A stretch of 64,000 nucleotides of DNA from Candidatus Pelagibacter sp. (GCA_028225715.1 JAOIXS010000001.1:89078-153077); one strand, 5' to 3'; shown: positions 9,153 through 18,836, counted from the first letter of the stretch. The notes: generated by a model from the letters alone, not told the origin. Numbers and translations are program-made.

Positions 9153-9347
9153 TTAAGATAGATATTCTTGGTAAATAGTTTCTCGTTTTACTTTTGGCAT
9201 TCCTTTGGTTCTTTCTACAAACTCATTACGTTGCTCTCTATTTTTAAAAACAAAAAAACAAACTGTATCTTTAGAGTGATAAATAGCTTTTAATTCATCA
9301 TCAATATCATTTAGCTCTTTAGGAATATCTGTTTTAATGCAAATCAT
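9153..9347 (-). CDS. Conserved-looking small protein (64 aa), unrecognised
   Basis: 64 residues beginning MICIKTDIPKEL. Charged and soluble, with a central VCFFVFKNREQRNEF segment that looks like a beta-strand followed by a helix. The start is coupled to the dapE stop through a TAATG overlap (9345-9349) and the stop abuts the deacetylase start, which strongly supports real translation. In many alphaproteobacteria xseB follows the deacetylase gene, but this sequence does not look like XseB. No function assigned. Confidence 0.7.
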   Translation of the reverse strand: MICIKTDIPKELNDIDDELKAIYHSKDTVCFFVFKNREQRNEFVERTKGMPKVKRETIYQEYLS

Positions 9348-10501
9348 TAAAAGTAATTTTTAAGAATTTCAGAATATATCTTTGTTAATTTTTTTAAGTC
9401 TGAAATAGATACTGCCTCATCTACTTTGTGCATTGTTTTACCTACTAAACCAAATTCTAAACATGGAGCAATTTTTCTAATAAATCTTGCATCTGAAGTT
9501 CCACCTGTTGTAGACAATTGAGGTTTAATTTTTGTAATTTTTTTTATTACATCTTGAATCATGTAAGTTGTTTTATTGGGCTTAGTTAAAAAAGCTTCAC
9601 CTGATACACGATATTCTACTTTAAAATTAGATTTATTTTTTTTAGTAATTTTTTTGAAAATTTTATTTAATCTATTCTTTAAGCTAGAAGATGTATGTTT
9701 ATTATTAAATCTTATATTAAAGGTAGCTCTTGCAAGTCCTGGAATAACATTATCAGCTGTGTTATTTATATTAATTTTAGTTACTTCTAAATTTGTTGGC
9801 TGAAAGTCTTTTGTTCCTTTATCAAATTTTATTTCTTTTATTTCATTTAGTATTTTGATCAATGAAGTCGATGGATTTTTAGCACGATGAGGATATGCAA
9901 CATGACCTTGGGTTCCAATTATAGTTAATTCAGCATTGATACTTCCTCTTCTACCAATTTTAATCATTTCACCAAGTTTATTGGGGTTTGTTGGCTCACC
10001 AACTAAGCAAAAATCTATTTTTTCTTTTTTCTTTTTTAAGTAATCAACTACTTTTTTAGTACCATTAATTGCAACACCTTCTTCATCACCAGTAATTAAT
10101 AAACTAATCGATCCATTAATTTTCTTATTATTTGATACAAAGTTATTTACAGCAATAACCCAGCTTGCAATTGCACTTTTCATGTCATTAGCACCTCTAC
10201 CAATAAGATGATTTTTTTTAATAGCTGGACTAAAAGGTTTAATTGTCCAATCTTTTATATTTCCTGGAGGAACCACATCCAAATGACCAGCAAACATAAA
10301 GTTTGGTTGAGTATTACCCAATCTTGCATATAGGTTTTTAACTGGTTTAGAGTTTTTATCTTTAAACTCTAAAATCTTACATTTAAATCCAATAGCAGTT
10401 AATCTTTTAGCTAAGAATTTCATTACCCCAGCATCAATTGGTGTAATGCTTGGAAACCTTATTAGCTCTTTAGCTAATGTGATTTCATTGTAAGTTGGCA
10501 T
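9347..10501 (-). CDS. dapE: Succinyl-diaminopimelate desuccinylase
   Basis: 384 residues, M20 dinuclear metallopeptidase fold. Visible: FAGHLDVVPPG with metal His/Asp, GRGANDMKSA with the bridging Asp, GDEEG with the catalytic Glu pair, and a C-terminal GGTSDARFI with TMHKVDE. Hydrolyses N-succinyl-LL-diaminopimelate in the lysine/peptidoglycan pathway. The start immediately follows the dapD stop, so the succinylase and desuccinylase are made together. Confidence 0.96.
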   Translation of the reverse strand: MPTYNEITLAKELIRFPSITPIDAGVMKFLAKRLTAIGFKCKILEFKDKNSKPVKNLYARLGNTQPNFMFAGHLDVVPPGNIKDWTIKPFSPAIKKNHLIGRGANDMKSAIASWVIAVNNFVSNNKKINGSISLLITGDEEGVAINGTKKVVDYLKKKKEKIDFCLVGEPTNPNKLGEMIKIGRRGSINAELTIIGTQGHVAYPHRAKNPSTSLIKILNEIKEIKFDKGTKDFQPTNLEVTKININNTADNVIPGLARATFNIRFNNKHTSSSLKNRLNKIFKKITKKNKSNFKVEYRVSGEAFLTKPNKTTYMIQDVIKKITKIKPQLSTTGGTSDARFIRKIAPCLEFGLVGKTMHKVDEAVSISDLKKLTKIYSEILKNYF

Positions 10502-11329
10502 TTAGTCTCTTAATAAGTCGTTAATAGAAGTTTTAGATCTAGTTTTTTCATCAACTTGTTTAATAATTACAGCACAATATAAAGCAGGACCTTTACCATC
10601 TTTACTTGGAAGGCTGCCAGGTACTATTACTGAGTACGGTGGAATTTTTCCATAGATTACTTCACCAGTTTCCCGATAAATAATTTTTGTAGATTGACCA
10701 ATAAATACACCCATAGATAATACAGATCCTTCTCCAACAATTACTCCTTCAACTATTTCTGAACGAGCTCCAATAAAGCAGTTGTCTTCGATGATAGTAG
10801 GGTTAGCTTGCATTGGTTCTAATACACCTCCAATTCCAGCACCACCTGATATGTGACAGTTCTTTCCTATTTGTGCACACGATCCTACAGAAGCCCAAGT
10901 ATCCACCATAGTTCCTTCATCTACATAAGCTCCAATATTTACAAAGCAAGGCATAAGCACTGCATTCTTTCCAATAAAAGACCCTTTTCTAACTGGAGAA
11001 TTCGGAACCATTCTAAAGCCAGCTTTTATATGATCTTCTTTAGTCCAACCTGATGTTTTCCCTTTTAGTAAATGAGATTTGTCATACCAACTGCTATATG
11101 GGCCACTCAATGAATCCATATCATGGGTTCTAAAACTTAACATTATTGCTTTTTTAACCCACTGATTAACTACCCACTCATTACCATTTTTTTCAGCAAC
11201 TCTTAGCTCACCTTTATCAACCAGTTCAATCGTTTGGTTGATGGCATCTAATATAGACTTATCAGATTGACCATTAATGGAGTCTTTATTTTCCCAGGCT
11301 GTATTGATAATGTTTTCAAATTCTTTCAT
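10502..11329 (-). CDS. dapD: 2,3,4,5-tetrahydropyridine-2,6-dicarboxylate N-succinyltransferase
   Basis: 275 residues, standard length. The middle and C-terminal parts are left-handed beta-helix hexapeptide repeats (for example [20 protein letters not shown] and [17 protein letters not shown]), preceded by the family N-terminal helical domain. Transfers succinyl from succinyl-CoA to tetrahydrodipicolinate. First gene of the dapD-dapE-64aa-deacetylase-SET run; about 29 bp separate it from the upstream HAD gene, which may also be co-transcribed. Confidence 0.97.
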   Translation of the reverse strand: MKEFENIINTAWENKDSINGQSDKSILDAINQTIELVDKGELRVAEKNGNEWVVNQWVKKAIMLSFRTHDMDSLSGPYSSWYDKSHLLKGKTSGWTKEDHIKAGFRMVPNSPVRKGSFIGKNAVLMPCFVNIGAYVDEGTMVDTWASVGSCAQIGKNCHISGGAGIGGVLEPMQANPTIIEDNCFIGARSEIVEGVIVGEGSVLSMGVFIGQSTKIIYRETGEVIYGKIPPYSVIVPGSLPSKDGKGPALYCAVIIKQVDEKTRSKTSINDLLRD

Positions 11330-11358
11330 AGTTTTATTTTATCGTTAGTAGGTTAGTT

Positions 11359-12030
11359 TTATTGTGCTTTTAATATATTAATTTCTTGAAGAAAAGAAGG
11401 CAAGTTCTTAATCTTATAATCAATATATGGTTTATCAGCATCTTTTTTTGCAAATACTTCATCATTCTCAAGCCAGCAAGTTTTCATCCCTAAGTTTTTA
11501 GCTTGTTCTAAATTATGAGCAATATCTTCAATCAATATTGATTTTGTTGGATCAAGATCAAATTTTTCTACTATCTTTTTATAAGGTTCAATTTTTGGTT
11601 TTGGAATAAAATTAGCATCAACAATATCAAATGCTCCATTAAACAACCCATCTATACCTAGTTGTTTAGTTACATTTTCTACATGCGCATGAGAACCATT
11701 GGTAAAGATATATTTTTTTTCTTTAATTTTAATTAATTCTTCTCGTAACAATTCATCTTTAGGAAGCCAGCTAATATCAATATCATGAACAAATTCTAAA
11801 AATTCATGTGGATCAATTTTGTCGTGATTCATTAATCCAGATAATGTCGTTCCATATTCATAGAAGTATTCTTTTTGAATTTCTCTTGCTTTAATTAAAT
11901 TGACATTAAATTTCTTTGAAATAAAAGAAGACATCTTTTTATCAACTTCAGAAAAAACCTTAGTTTGTCCAGAATACAAAGTGTTATCCAGGTCGAATAG
12001 CCAGTATTTAGTATCAATTAAATTTTTCAT
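11359..12030 (-). CDS. HAD-family pyrimidine 5'-nucleotidase-like phosphatase
   Basis: 223 residues. HAD motif I DLDNTLYSG at 13-21, motif II FTNGSHAH, motif III lysine in PKPKIEPYKK and motif IV IEDIAHNLEQAK are present. The pattern with NTLY and the helical cap matches the SDT1/pyrimidine 5'-nucleotidase group that dephosphorylates UMP/CMP and related nucleotides. Overlaps argB by 4 nt, so both are translated from the same mRNA. Exact substrate is uncertain. Confidence 0.85.
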   Translation of the reverse strand: MKNLIDTKYWLFDLDNTLYSGQTKVFSEVDKKMSSFISKKFNVNLIKAREIQKEYFYEYGTTLSGLMNHDKIDPHEFLEFVHDIDISWLPKDELLREELIKIKEKKYIFTNGSHAHVENVTKQLGIDGLFNGAFDIVDANFIPKPKIEPYKKIVEKFDLDPTKSILIEDIAHNLEQAKNLGMKTCWLENDEVFAKKDADKPYIDYKIKNLPSFLQEINILKAQ

Positions 12031-12893
12031 TCTCTAATTAAAGTTCCCGAACCTTTATCAGATAATAGTTCAAAAAGTAGTGAGTGATTTTTTCTTCCAT
12101 CAATTATTACAACTGCCTTAACCCCATTACTCGCAACATCTAGACAATTCTTAATTTTAGGTATCATTCCACCAGAAATTACTTCTTGATCAATTAATTC
12201 ATTAGCTTTTTTAGAATTAATTTCAGGGATTAGTTTTTTTTGACTGTCTAATACGCCCTCAACATCACTAATAATCATCAATCTTCTAGCTTTTAGCTCA
12301 ATTGCGATCGAACCTGCAGCAGTATCAGCATTTATATTAAAAGTCTGACTATTTTTATCTGAACCTAAAGGTGCAACGACAGGGACTTCGTTTGCTTTTA
12401 TTGTTTCAGTTAAGAGTGCTTTATTAATTTTAGTAGGGGTTCCCACAAATCCAAGGTCTTTGTTTTCTTGTATGACAGTAATTATATTATTTTCTTTTGA
12501 GGTAATTCTTTTTGCTTTGCAAGCCAACTTATTTAAAGCTTCAACAATCTCTTTATTAAATTCGATTAATACATTCTCAACTATTTCGATGGTATCTTTG
12601 TCAGTAACTCTTAGTCCATTAATAAAATTACTTTTAATATTAACTTCAGAAAGTTTACTGTTAATTCTTTTTCCACCTCCATGAACAATTATAGGATTAA
12701 AACCAAGCTTGTTTAAAACAACCACATCTTCAATAAAAATTTTAAATAATTTTGGATCAACCAAAACACTGCCACCACACTTAATGATAATAAATTCATC
12801 ATTATATTTCTCTAAATATTTTTTTACTTCTTCAACTGTTGGGCCGTCTTTAGGTAGGATGTTTGTTAATTCTTCTTCTTTTAACGATGACAT
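12027..12893 (-). CDS. argB: Acetylglutamate kinase
   Basis: 288 residues. Amino-acid-kinase fold with IIKCGGSVL and IVHGGGKRIN phosphate/substrate loops, INADTAAG and SDVEGVLD, and SGGMIPKI near the end. Phosphorylates N-acetylglutamate in arginine synthesis; a product-feedback form would need an N-terminal helix, and the roughly 25-residue leader is compatible with this. Start abuts the yidC stop; in some relatives engB sits between yidC and argB, but it is not here. Confidence 0.96.
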   Translation of the reverse strand: MSSLKEEELTNILPKDGPTVEEVKKYLEKYNDEFIIIKCGGSVLVDPKLFKIFIEDVVVLNKLGFNPIIVHGGGKRINSKLSEVNIKSNFINGLRVTDKDTIEIVENVLIEFNKEIVEALNKLACKAKRITSKENNIITVIQENKDLGFVGTPTKINKALLTETIKANEVPVVAPLGSDKNSQTFNINADTAAGSIAIELKARRLMIISDVEGVLDSQKKLIPEINSKKANELIDQEVISGGMIPKIKNCLDVASNGVKAVVIIDGRKNHSLLFELLSDKGSGTLIRE

Positions 12894-14570
12894 TTATGTT
12901 GTTTTGATAGTCATTTTTCTTTGAACAATATATTGTTGAATCATTGTGAAGATGTTGTTGAAGCTCCAGTAGATAACAAGACCTGCAGGAAATGGCGCAA
13001 GAATTACAGTTAAAAATACTGGAAAAAACATAAATATTTTAGCCTGTATAGGATCTGGTGGAGTAGGGTTAAGCTTTTGTTGTATAAACATCGTGATACC
13101 CATAATGATCGGCCATGCACCTATTAATAAGAAAGAAGGTGGATCCCAAGGAAGTAAACCAAAAACATTAAACAAAGATGTTGGATCTCTATCACTCAAG
13201 TCGTGTATCCATCCGTAAAATGGCATATGTCTCATTTCAATGGTTACAAATAATACTTTATATAGCGCAAAGAAAACTGGAATTTGAACCAGGATAGGGA
13301 GACAACCACTCATAGGATTAACTTTTTCTTTCTTATAAAGAGCCATCATCGCTTGTTGCAATTTCATTTTATCATCCTTGTGCAATTCTTTCAGACGAGC
13401 CATTTCTGGTGCTAATAACTTCATTTTTCCCATGGATTTAAAACTAAAGTTGGCAAGAGGAAAGAAAGCTAATCTAATACAAATGGTAACAGCAATAATA
13501 GCTAAACCGTAATTTCCAAGTAATTTAAAAAAGTAGTCTAATACAAAAAATAAAGGCTTTGTAATGAAGTACATAAAACCCCAATCAATTGCTAGATCAA
13601 ATTTATTGATATCTAAATTTTCAGCATAACCATCAATGACGTTTACTCTTTTAGCGGCAACTATAATCTGAATTTTTTCTTCAATAGAACTGTTTGCTTT
13701 AACCTCAATACCTTTAGTTGATATATAGTTGGCTCTGAATTTATTTTTATAGTCAAAAGTTGTTTTAAACTCCTTACCTTTTGGTGGTATAACTGATGTA
13801 ACCCAAAATTTATCTGAGATAGCAACAAATCCTTCTTGTGCAATTTGAGTAAACTTCTTTTCCTGAATATCGTCATAATCTTCTTCAATTAATTGATCAT
13901 CAAGTACAGATAAAAACCCTTCATGTAAAATATAGAAGCCAGATATTTCTGGTAATTCGTTTCTAATTATTTGACCATATGAGTAAAAATTATAAGATTT
14001 ATCTGATGAGTTAATTATTTTTTCTTTTACAGTAAACAAAAATTGATCATCTAGACTTATATGTTTCTCAAATGTAATGTCTTGAGCGTTACTCCAAGTT
14101 AGTTTTACAGGATTATTATTAGTTAATCTTTTATTTCCAGAAACTTCCCAGACGGTAGAAGCATCAGGTATATCTATATTTTTATTAGTGCTTACAAAGC
14201 CACTTTCAATTAAATAACCATCTTCAACATTTCTTGGGCTTAATAAAGTTATCTTTTCATTTCTATTAAGTTCAATATTATATTCTTTAAAAGTTAAATC
14301 ATCTATTGCGGCACCTTTTAAAGAAATTGACCCAATAACACTTTCATTTTCAAATTGAATTCTATCATTTTCTTTTAAAGCATCTGCTCTTGAAAGTTTT
14401 GAAAAATTTTCATTTTTATCTAAGCTAGGAGTATCTTCATTATTTTCAATTTTATTTTGTTCAGCTAGATTTTGTTTAATAGTTGCAGGGTCAGGCTGAA
14501 AAAAAAGAGAGTATAAAATAATTACCGCTGCTGATAAGGATATCGCTGCAATTACGTTTTTAGTATCCAT
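12894..14570 (-). CDS. yidC: Membrane protein insertase YidC
   Basis: 558 residues, long proteobacterial form. An N-terminal transmembrane helix (about 5-24) is followed by a periplasmic domain of some 300 residues, then the conserved C-terminal five-helix insertase core including the GNYGLAIIAVTICIR segment and the Met-rich cytoplasmic loop. Inserts inner-membrane proteins with or without SecYEG. In the classical rpmH-rnpA-yidD-yidC order; its stop touches argB and its start overlaps the yidD stop by one base. Confidence 0.97.
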   Translation of the reverse strand: MDTKNVIAAISLSAAVIILYSLFFQPDPATIKQNLAEQNKIENNEDTPSLDKNENFSKLSRADALKENDRIQFENESVIGSISLKGAAIDDLTFKEYNIELNRNEKITLLSPRNVEDGYLIESGFVSTNKNIDIPDASTVWEVSGNKRLTNNNPVKLTWSNAQDITFEKHISLDDQFLFTVKEKIINSSDKSYNFYSYGQIIRNELPEISGFYILHEGFLSVLDDQLIEEDYDDIQEKKFTQIAQEGFVAISDKFWVTSVIPPKGKEFKTTFDYKNKFRANYISTKGIEVKANSSIEEKIQIIVAAKRVNVIDGYAENLDINKFDLAIDWGFMYFITKPLFFVLDYFFKLLGNYGLAIIAVTICIRLAFFPLANFSFKSMGKMKLLAPEMARLKELHKDDKMKLQQAMMALYKKEKVNPMSGCLPILVQIPVFFALYKVLFVTIEMRHMPFYGWIHDLSDRDPTSLFNVFGLLPWDPPSFLLIGAWPIIMGITMFIQQKLNPTPPDPIQAKIFMFFPVFLTVILAPFPAGLVIYWSFNNIFTMIQQYIVQRKMTIKTT

Positions 14571-14821
14571 TATTTCTTAACCTTTAATTCTTTATTTACT
14601 GGATCAAATCCCTCTCCGCCACCCATCATTTTAATGGGGTGACATGAAAATATTCTTTTAGTGCTTTTTGAGATTCCTTTAATAAGTCCATATGTTCTTA
14701 AACATTCAATTGTATATTCTGAGCAAGTTGGAAGATATCTACACGAAGGAGTTAAGTAGGGACTAATAACCATTTTATAAAATTTGATCAGGCCAATTAA
14801 AATGTTTGATATAATATTCAT
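14570..14821 (-). CDS. yidD: Membrane protein insertion efficiency factor YidD
   Basis: 83 residues. Contains the family pattern [17 protein letters not shown] with conserved cysteines, the internal CHP and the GGEGFDPV ending. A small membrane-associated protein that assists YidC-dependent insertion. It overlaps rnpA and yidC by single bases (TAATG-like junctions), typical for this operon. Confidence 0.94.
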   Translation of the reverse strand: MNIISNILIGLIKFYKMVISPYLTPSCRYLPTCSEYTIECLRTYGLIKGISKSTKRIFSCHPIKMMGGGEGFDPVNKELKVKK

Positions 14822-15165
14822 TACTTAATTTTTTTTATGTCTTGGAATAAAGTATCTTTTATTATCGCATATTCATTGTTTAGCATAGTCATTTTCGCAA
14901 TCACAAGGTAAGAATAATTAAAGTTTATTGACAATTTTTTTACCGCTTCATTCATTATATTTCTTAATCTTCTTTTAACTTTATTTCTCTTTACGGCACC
15001 ACGGATTAGTTTTTTTTTAGCTACAAAGCTAATATTTAGTTTTTTATTATCTTTATCTGCAAGAGGGCCAAAAAAAAGGGTGATATATTTATTTGAGATT
15101 TTTTTCTTCTTAAGTAAATTTTTGAAATCTTCGTTTTTAGAAAGAGCAACAATTTTGCTTTTCAT
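14821..15165 (-). CDS. rnpA: Ribonuclease P protein component
   Basis: 114 residues, basic. The signature RNRVKRRLR-type helix appears as [17 protein letters not shown] near residues 70-86, with an N-terminal half that forms the substrate leader-binding cleft. Works with the RNase P RNA to mature tRNA 5' ends. Situated directly after rpmH and overlapping yidD by one base. Confidence 0.93.
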   Translation of the reverse strand: MKSKIVALSKNEDFKNLLKKKKISNKYITLFFGPLADKDNKKLNISFVAKKKLIRGAVKRNKVKRRLRNIMNEAVKKLSINFNYSYLVIAKMTMLNNEYAIIKDTLFQDIKKIK

Positions 15166-15175
15166 TTAGTTTGGT

Positions 15176-15340
15176 TTATTTACCTTGAGGCTTTTTTTGA
15201 GTGGATGACACTGTAAGGTTTTTACGTCCCTTATCACGTCTTCTCTTAATAAGTTTTTTCCCACCTTTAGTTGCCATCTTTGATCTGAAGCCATGCTTCT
15301 TAAGACGTTTTCCAACTTTGGGCTGATATGTTCTTTTCAT
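15176..15340 (-). CDS. rpmH: 50S ribosomal protein L34
   Basis: 54 residues: begins [18 protein letters not shown] and keeps the MATKGGK and RRRDKGRK segments of L34. The usual length is about 44; here a lysine/serine-rich tail of some ten residues ([12 protein letters not shown]) extends the C-terminus. Found too short for automated ORF listing but clear. First gene of rpmH-rnpA-yidD-yidC; a TATAAT-type -10 box reads on this strand at 15387-15382, about 45 bp upstream of the ATG, without a good -35. Confidence 0.95.
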   Translation of the reverse strand: MKRTYQPKVGKRLKKHGFRSKMATKGGKKLIKRRRDKGRKNLTVSSTQKKPQGK

Positions 15341-15432
15341 AGGATTTATTTAAGTTTTTTTAAATTTCGCCCTTTATAGTAATTATATGTATAAATAGCA
15401 AATAGAAGATTTTATAATACGACCAGTAAATT

Positions 15433-16152
15433 ATGGAAAAATCAAAAAAAGTTAAGATAACTTTAGGTTTATTTTATCTTCTAGTTGTTTCATCATTTTT
15501 ATACTTTTTTTTATCAAAATTCACCTTCGAAGAATTAACTAGCTATGAATTTATTAAAAATAATAGAGATTATTTTTTTGGATTAAAGCAAACTAATTTA
15601 TTTTTAATTTCTCTAATATTTTTAATAGCCACAATTGTTTGGGTTGTTATGGCTGGATTTGGTTTACCGGTTGCACTTCTAGCAGGGTTTATTTTTGGTA
15701 AGTGGCTTGGAACCTTCATTCTAATAATTGGAATGACTATTGGAGCAACAATTTTATACATTATTGGAAATTATTTTTTTAAAGAAATTATTAAAGAAAA
15801 GTTTTTAAATAAATTTAAAAATTTAGAAGCTAAATTTAAAAAATCAGAATTTATTTATCTTTTACTTTATAGGTTTATTGGGGGTATTCCTTTTGCATTA
15901 TCAAATGTATTGCCCTGTATTTTTAATGTCAGAGTAAATAATTTTTTTTGGGCAACATTAATAGGATTAACCCCACCACTATTTTTAGTTGTTTCAATTG
16001 GAAGTGGACTTGAAAAAATTATAGAACAAAATTTAGAAGCTCCTAGAATCATTGATTTGATATATTCACCAGATATCTACATCCCAATGATTGCTTTTGG
16101 AGCTTTATTAATAGCTGCAATTATTGCTAGAAAAATATTTTATAAAAAATAA
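15433..16152 (+). CDS. TVP38/TMEM64 family inner-membrane protein
   Basis: 239 residues with five to six hydrophobic segments and the VTT/SNARE-associated core: GFGLPVALLAGFIFGKWLGT and the FRFIGGIPFALSNVLPCIFNV-like segment around residues 143-165 (only partly listed). Members of the DedA superfamily are lipid scramblases or transporters; the precise bacterial role here is unknown. Divergent from rpmH and followed by tRNA-Thr on the opposite strand. Confidence 0.88.
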   Translation: MEKSKKVKITLGLFYLLVVSSFLYFFLSKFTFEELTSYEFIKNNRDYFFGLKQTNLFLISLIFLIATIVWVVMAGFGLPVALLAGFIFGKWLGTFILIIGMTIGATILYIIGNYFFKEIIKEKFLNKFKNLEAKFKKSEFIYLLLYRFIGGIPFALSNVLPCIFNVRVNNFFWATLIGLTPPLFLVVSIGSGLEKIIEQNLEAPRIIDLIYSPDIYIPMIAFGALLIAAIIARKIFYKK

Positions 16153-16154
16153 TC

Positions 16155-16228
16155 TGGTGCCCCCACCAAGAATCGAACTTAAAATTTATCCTTACCATGG
16201 ACATGTTATGCCATTTAACTATAGGGGC
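16155..16228 (-). tRNA. tRNA-Thr (GGU anticodon), CCA encoded
   Basis: Read on the minus strand it starts GCCCCTATAG and ends TGGGGGC-ACCA; the seven-base acceptor stem closes with one G-U pair. Anticodon stem TGTCC/GGATA holds the loop ATGGTAA with anticodon GGT. The T arm is TTAAG-TTCGATT-CTTGG with two G-U pairs, and the variable loop is short. G1-C72 and C2-G71 agree with threonine identity. The CCA is genome-encoded. The GGU anticodon reads ACC and ACU. Confidence 0.9.
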
Positions 16229-16298
16229 TAATTTGTTATTTTATTCAAGTATTTCTATAATAAATCATTTTTTCAAAAAATTGCCTTAATTTTTTTCA

Positions 16299-16304
16299 TA
16301 TAAT
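16299..16304 (+). promoter_or_regulatory. Probable -10 box for the 65-aa/33-aa/dcd transcript
   Basis: A perfect TATAAT lies 26 bp before the ATG at 16330, giving a predicted start near 16311 and a short leader holding the GGAGG at 16318-16322. No convincing -35 at the 17-bp position, so strength is uncertain. Confidence 0.4.
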
Positions 16305-16329
16305 GATTTATACCTACGGAGGAAATTTT

Positions 16330-16527
16330 ATGGGCATTCATTACGATTATAAATCTACTAAAGGCAATAAGCTTATGGAGAAGCAAGCTAAGAGAGAAAA
16401 AAAGCTTGCAGAGAAAAAAGCAAAGCGTGAAGCTAAAGAGGGACCAAAAGTTCAAGAAGAACCAGAGAAAACTTTAGATGCATCAAAGCCAATCACTTTA
16501 GATTTTTTAACTAATCCAGATAAATAA
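16330..16527 (+). CDS. Small highly charged protein (65 aa), unrecognised
   Basis: The frame can open earlier, but the ATG at 16330 is chosen because it has a strong GGAGG seven bases upstream, rare in this genome. The product (MGIHYDYKSTKGNK...) has a Lys/Ala/Glu-rich helix at about 16-45 and ends with an acidic, proline-containing tail DASKPITLDFLTNPDK. Probably a short helical cytosolic protein. Its TAA overlaps the ATG of the following 33-codon ORF. Confidence 0.7.
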   Translation: MGIHYDYKSTKGNKLMEKQAKREKKLAEKKAKREAKEGPKVQEEPEKTLDASKPITLDFLTNPDK

Positions 16528-16628
16528 TGAATGATAAAGAAAAAAATGAGAAGTTAAGTCTAGCTCTTAAAAAAAATTTAAAAAAAAGAAAAATTTTTCA
16601 AAAAAAAAATAAGAAGAAAAGTAAATAA
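16527..16628 (+). CDS. Tiny lysine-rich ORF (33 aa) linking the 65-aa gene and dcd
   Basis: Starts with an ATG sharing a base with the upstream stop (TAATG at 16525-16529) and ends with TAA sharing a base with the dcd start (TAATG at 16626-16630). The product, [20 protein letters not shown]..., is nearly half lysine. Double stop-start coupling is hard to get by chance and suggests a real coupling cistron or very basic peptide, although the A-rich sequence could be a translated linker only. Confidence 0.5.
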   Translation: MNDKEKNEKLSLALKKNLKKRKIFQKKNKKKSK

Positions 16629-17185
16629 TGTCCATACTTTCCGATAAATCTATAAGAAAGTTAGCAGTTGAGCAGTCAATGATTTCTCCTTTTATAGATA
16701 AGCAAGTCAGGGATGGTAAAATTTCTTATGGACTTAGTTCATTTGGCTATGATGCAAGAGTAGGAGATGAATTTAAGATATTTTATAATGTTAATTCTTC
16801 TATCGTTGACCCTAAGGAGTTTAGTTCAGATAATTTTGTAACTAAAAAAAGCTCTGAATATATTATCATTCCTCCTAATTCTTTCGCTCTTGGAACTACT
16901 ATTGAAGTCTTTAAAATACCAAGAGATATTATGTGTATTGTTGTTGGTAAGAGCACATATGCAAGAACAGGGATTATAGTGAATGTAACTCCAATTGAAT
17001 CTGAGTTTTTTGGAACAGTTACTCTTGAGTTTTCTAATACCACACCACTACCTGCAAAAATTTATGCAAATGAAGGTGTTGCACAATTTTTATTTCTAAA
17101 AGGAGATCAGTCTCCTGAAACTTCATACGCTGACCGTAAAGGAAAATACATGGGTCAAACTGGAGTAACTTTACCAAAAGTATAA
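16628..17185 (+). CDS. dcd: dCTP deaminase
   Basis: 185 residues. The family core [18 protein letters not shown] and the following [19 protein letters not shown] segment are clear, as is the FGYDARVG start of the fold. Deaminates dCTP to dUTP, feeding thymidylate synthesis. Translationally coupled to the 33-aa ORF; only two bases separate it from murA. Confidence 0.97.
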   Translation: MSILSDKSIRKLAVEQSMISPFIDKQVRDGKISYGLSSFGYDARVGDEFKIFYNVNSSIVDPKEFSSDNFVTKKSSEYIIIPPNSFALGTTIEVFKIPRDIMCIVVGKSTYARTGIIVNVTPIESEFFGTVTLEFSNTTPLPAKIYANEGVAQFLFLKGDQSPETSYADRKGKYMGQTGVTLPKV

Positions 17186-17187
17186 TC

Positions 17188-18441
17188 ATGAAAAAATTGG
17201 AAGTCTTTGGGGCAGCAAAGCTCAAGGGACACATTAGAATTTCAGGTTCTAAAAATGCATCTCTTCCTATTCTAGCTGCAACATTATTATCAAATAAAAA
17301 AATATCTTTAACAAATTTACCAAGAGTAAAAGATATTGAGACAATGATACTTTTATTAAAGTCATTAGGTTCTGTTATTGATGATAATAAAAAAAAATTA
17401 ATTATCAAAAATACTAAGCAAACAAAAACTTTTGCAGCTTATAGTTTGGTTAAAACTATGAGAGCAGGAATATTAGTTTTAGGACCATTACTAGCTAAAT
17501 TTGGTAAAGCAAAAGTTTCATTACCTGGTGGCTGCGCAATAGGGACAAGACCTGTCGATATTCATTTACAAGCTTTATCAAAACTTGGAGTTAGATATAA
17601 AATTATCCAAGGATATGTTCACGCCACTGCACCCAAAGGATTAATAGGTGCGAATATAAAATTTTCTAAAGTTTCAGTTGGTGCCACTGAAAATTTAATT
17701 ATAGCCTCATGTTTAGCTAAAGGAAAAACAATATTATCAAATTGTGCCATTGAACCTGAAATTAAAGATCTAGTGAATTTTCTAATTAATATGGGCTGTA
17801 ATATTGAGTGGACTGCAAAGAGAACGGTTAGAATTGAAGGAGTGAACAATCTTAAAGAATTAGATTATTCAGTAATGCCGGATAGAATAGAGGCGGGAAC
17901 TTATTTAATAGCTGCAGCATTAATTGAAGGAAATTTGAAAATTACTGGAATAGATCCCAAGGTAATAAGTACAGAAATTAATATCTTAAAAAAAGTAGGA
18001 TCAAAAATTACTTTAAGAAAAAATGAAATTCTTATTCAAGGAAGCAAAAAGATTAAAAGTATAAATATTAAAACATCCCCTTATCCAGGGTTTCCAACAG
18101 ATTTGCAGGCACAAATGATGGTATTATTGTGTAAGGCTAATAAAAGATCGCATATTAAAGAAGAAATATTTGAAAATAGGTTTATGCACGTTGCAGAGTT
18201 AAATAGAATGGGAGCTAAAATTTCTATTAACGGAAATAAAGCAACCATAGAAGGAAATATCAAATTTGAAGCAGCAGAATTAATGGCCACAGATTTAAGA
18301 GCCTCAGTATCTTTAATTCTTGCGGCACTTGCCGCTAAAGGAAAATCAGTAATTAATAGAATATATCACCTTGATAGGGGCTATGAAAATATAGAGAAGA
18401 AATTAAAAAAAGTAGGGGCTAAAATTAAGAGAATTAATTAA
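17188..18441 (+). CDS. murA: UDP-N-acetylglucosamine 1-carboxyvinyltransferase
   Basis: 417 residues. SGSKNASLPIL at 19-29 carries the substrate lysine (K22), and PGGCAIGTRPVDIH carries the nucleophile C116 that fosfomycin would modify. First committed step of peptidoglycan synthesis. Followed by the DUF2948 gene with one-base overlap and then hisD, the order found across alphaproteobacteria. Confidence 0.97.
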   Translation: MKKLEVFGAAKLKGHIRISGSKNASLPILAATLLSNKKISLTNLPRVKDIETMILLLKSLGSVIDDNKKKLIIKNTKQTKTFAAYSLVKTMRAGILVLGPLLAKFGKAKVSLPGGCAIGTRPVDIHLQALSKLGVRYKIIQGYVHATAPKGLIGANIKFSKVSVGATENLIIASCLAKGKTILSNCAIEPEIKDLVNFLINMGCNIEWTAKRTVRIEGVNNLKELDYSVMPDRIEAGTYLIAAALIEGNLKITGIDPKVISTEINILKKVGSKITLRKNEILIQGSKKIKSINIKTSPYPGFPTDLQAQMMVLLCKANKRSHIKEEIFENRFMHVAELNRMGAKISINGNKATIEGNIKFEAAELMATDLRASVSLILAALAAKGKSVINRIYHLDRGYENIEKKLKKVGAKIKRIN

Positions 18442-18836
18442 TGAATAAAAAATATTTATCAAAAATTATAGCTACAGACAATGAGGGATTACAAGTGATC
18501 TCAGCATGCTGTTCTGGAGCAGAGGTTAAAGTTGATCAAATTAAATATCTTCAGAAAAACAAGGTTTTTTTATTATCATTAAAAAGATCGAAAGTTGAAA
18601 CGGAAGAACAAGATAAAAGGGTTACTAGTATTTGTAAGTTTGAATTTGTAGATAGAGTTAAATCTAAAAATATTAAACAAAATGATCTTGAAGAAAAATT
18701 AGAGTTAATTGGGATGGATTATTTAAAAAATAATGACAATTATGAGATAAACTTAATGTTTACAAACAATGCGTATATTACATTATCGACAGAAATAATT
18801 GAAGTAACTTTAGATGACCAAAATAAAGCTGATTAA
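18441..18836 (+). CDS. DUF2948 family protein
   Basis: 131 residues. Assigned from its place between murA and hisD, where a DUF2948 gene is usual in alphaproteobacteria, and from the pattern IIATDNEGLQVISACCSGAEVKV near the start. Function unknown in the family. The start overlaps the murA stop (TAATG), and the stop overlaps the hisD ATG, so translation is coupled on both sides. Confidence 0.75.
   Translation: MNKKYLSKIIATDNEGLQVISACCSGAEVKVDQIKYLQKNKVFLLSLKRSKVETEEQDKRVTSICKFEFVDRVKSKNIKQNDLEEKLELIGMDYLKNNDNYEINLMFTNNAYITLSTEIIEVTLDDQNKAD

Noticed and set aside
17034..17408. 124-codon antisense frame across dcd and murA
   Set aside because: Shadow of two well-supported genes; no start signal and no recognisable domain.
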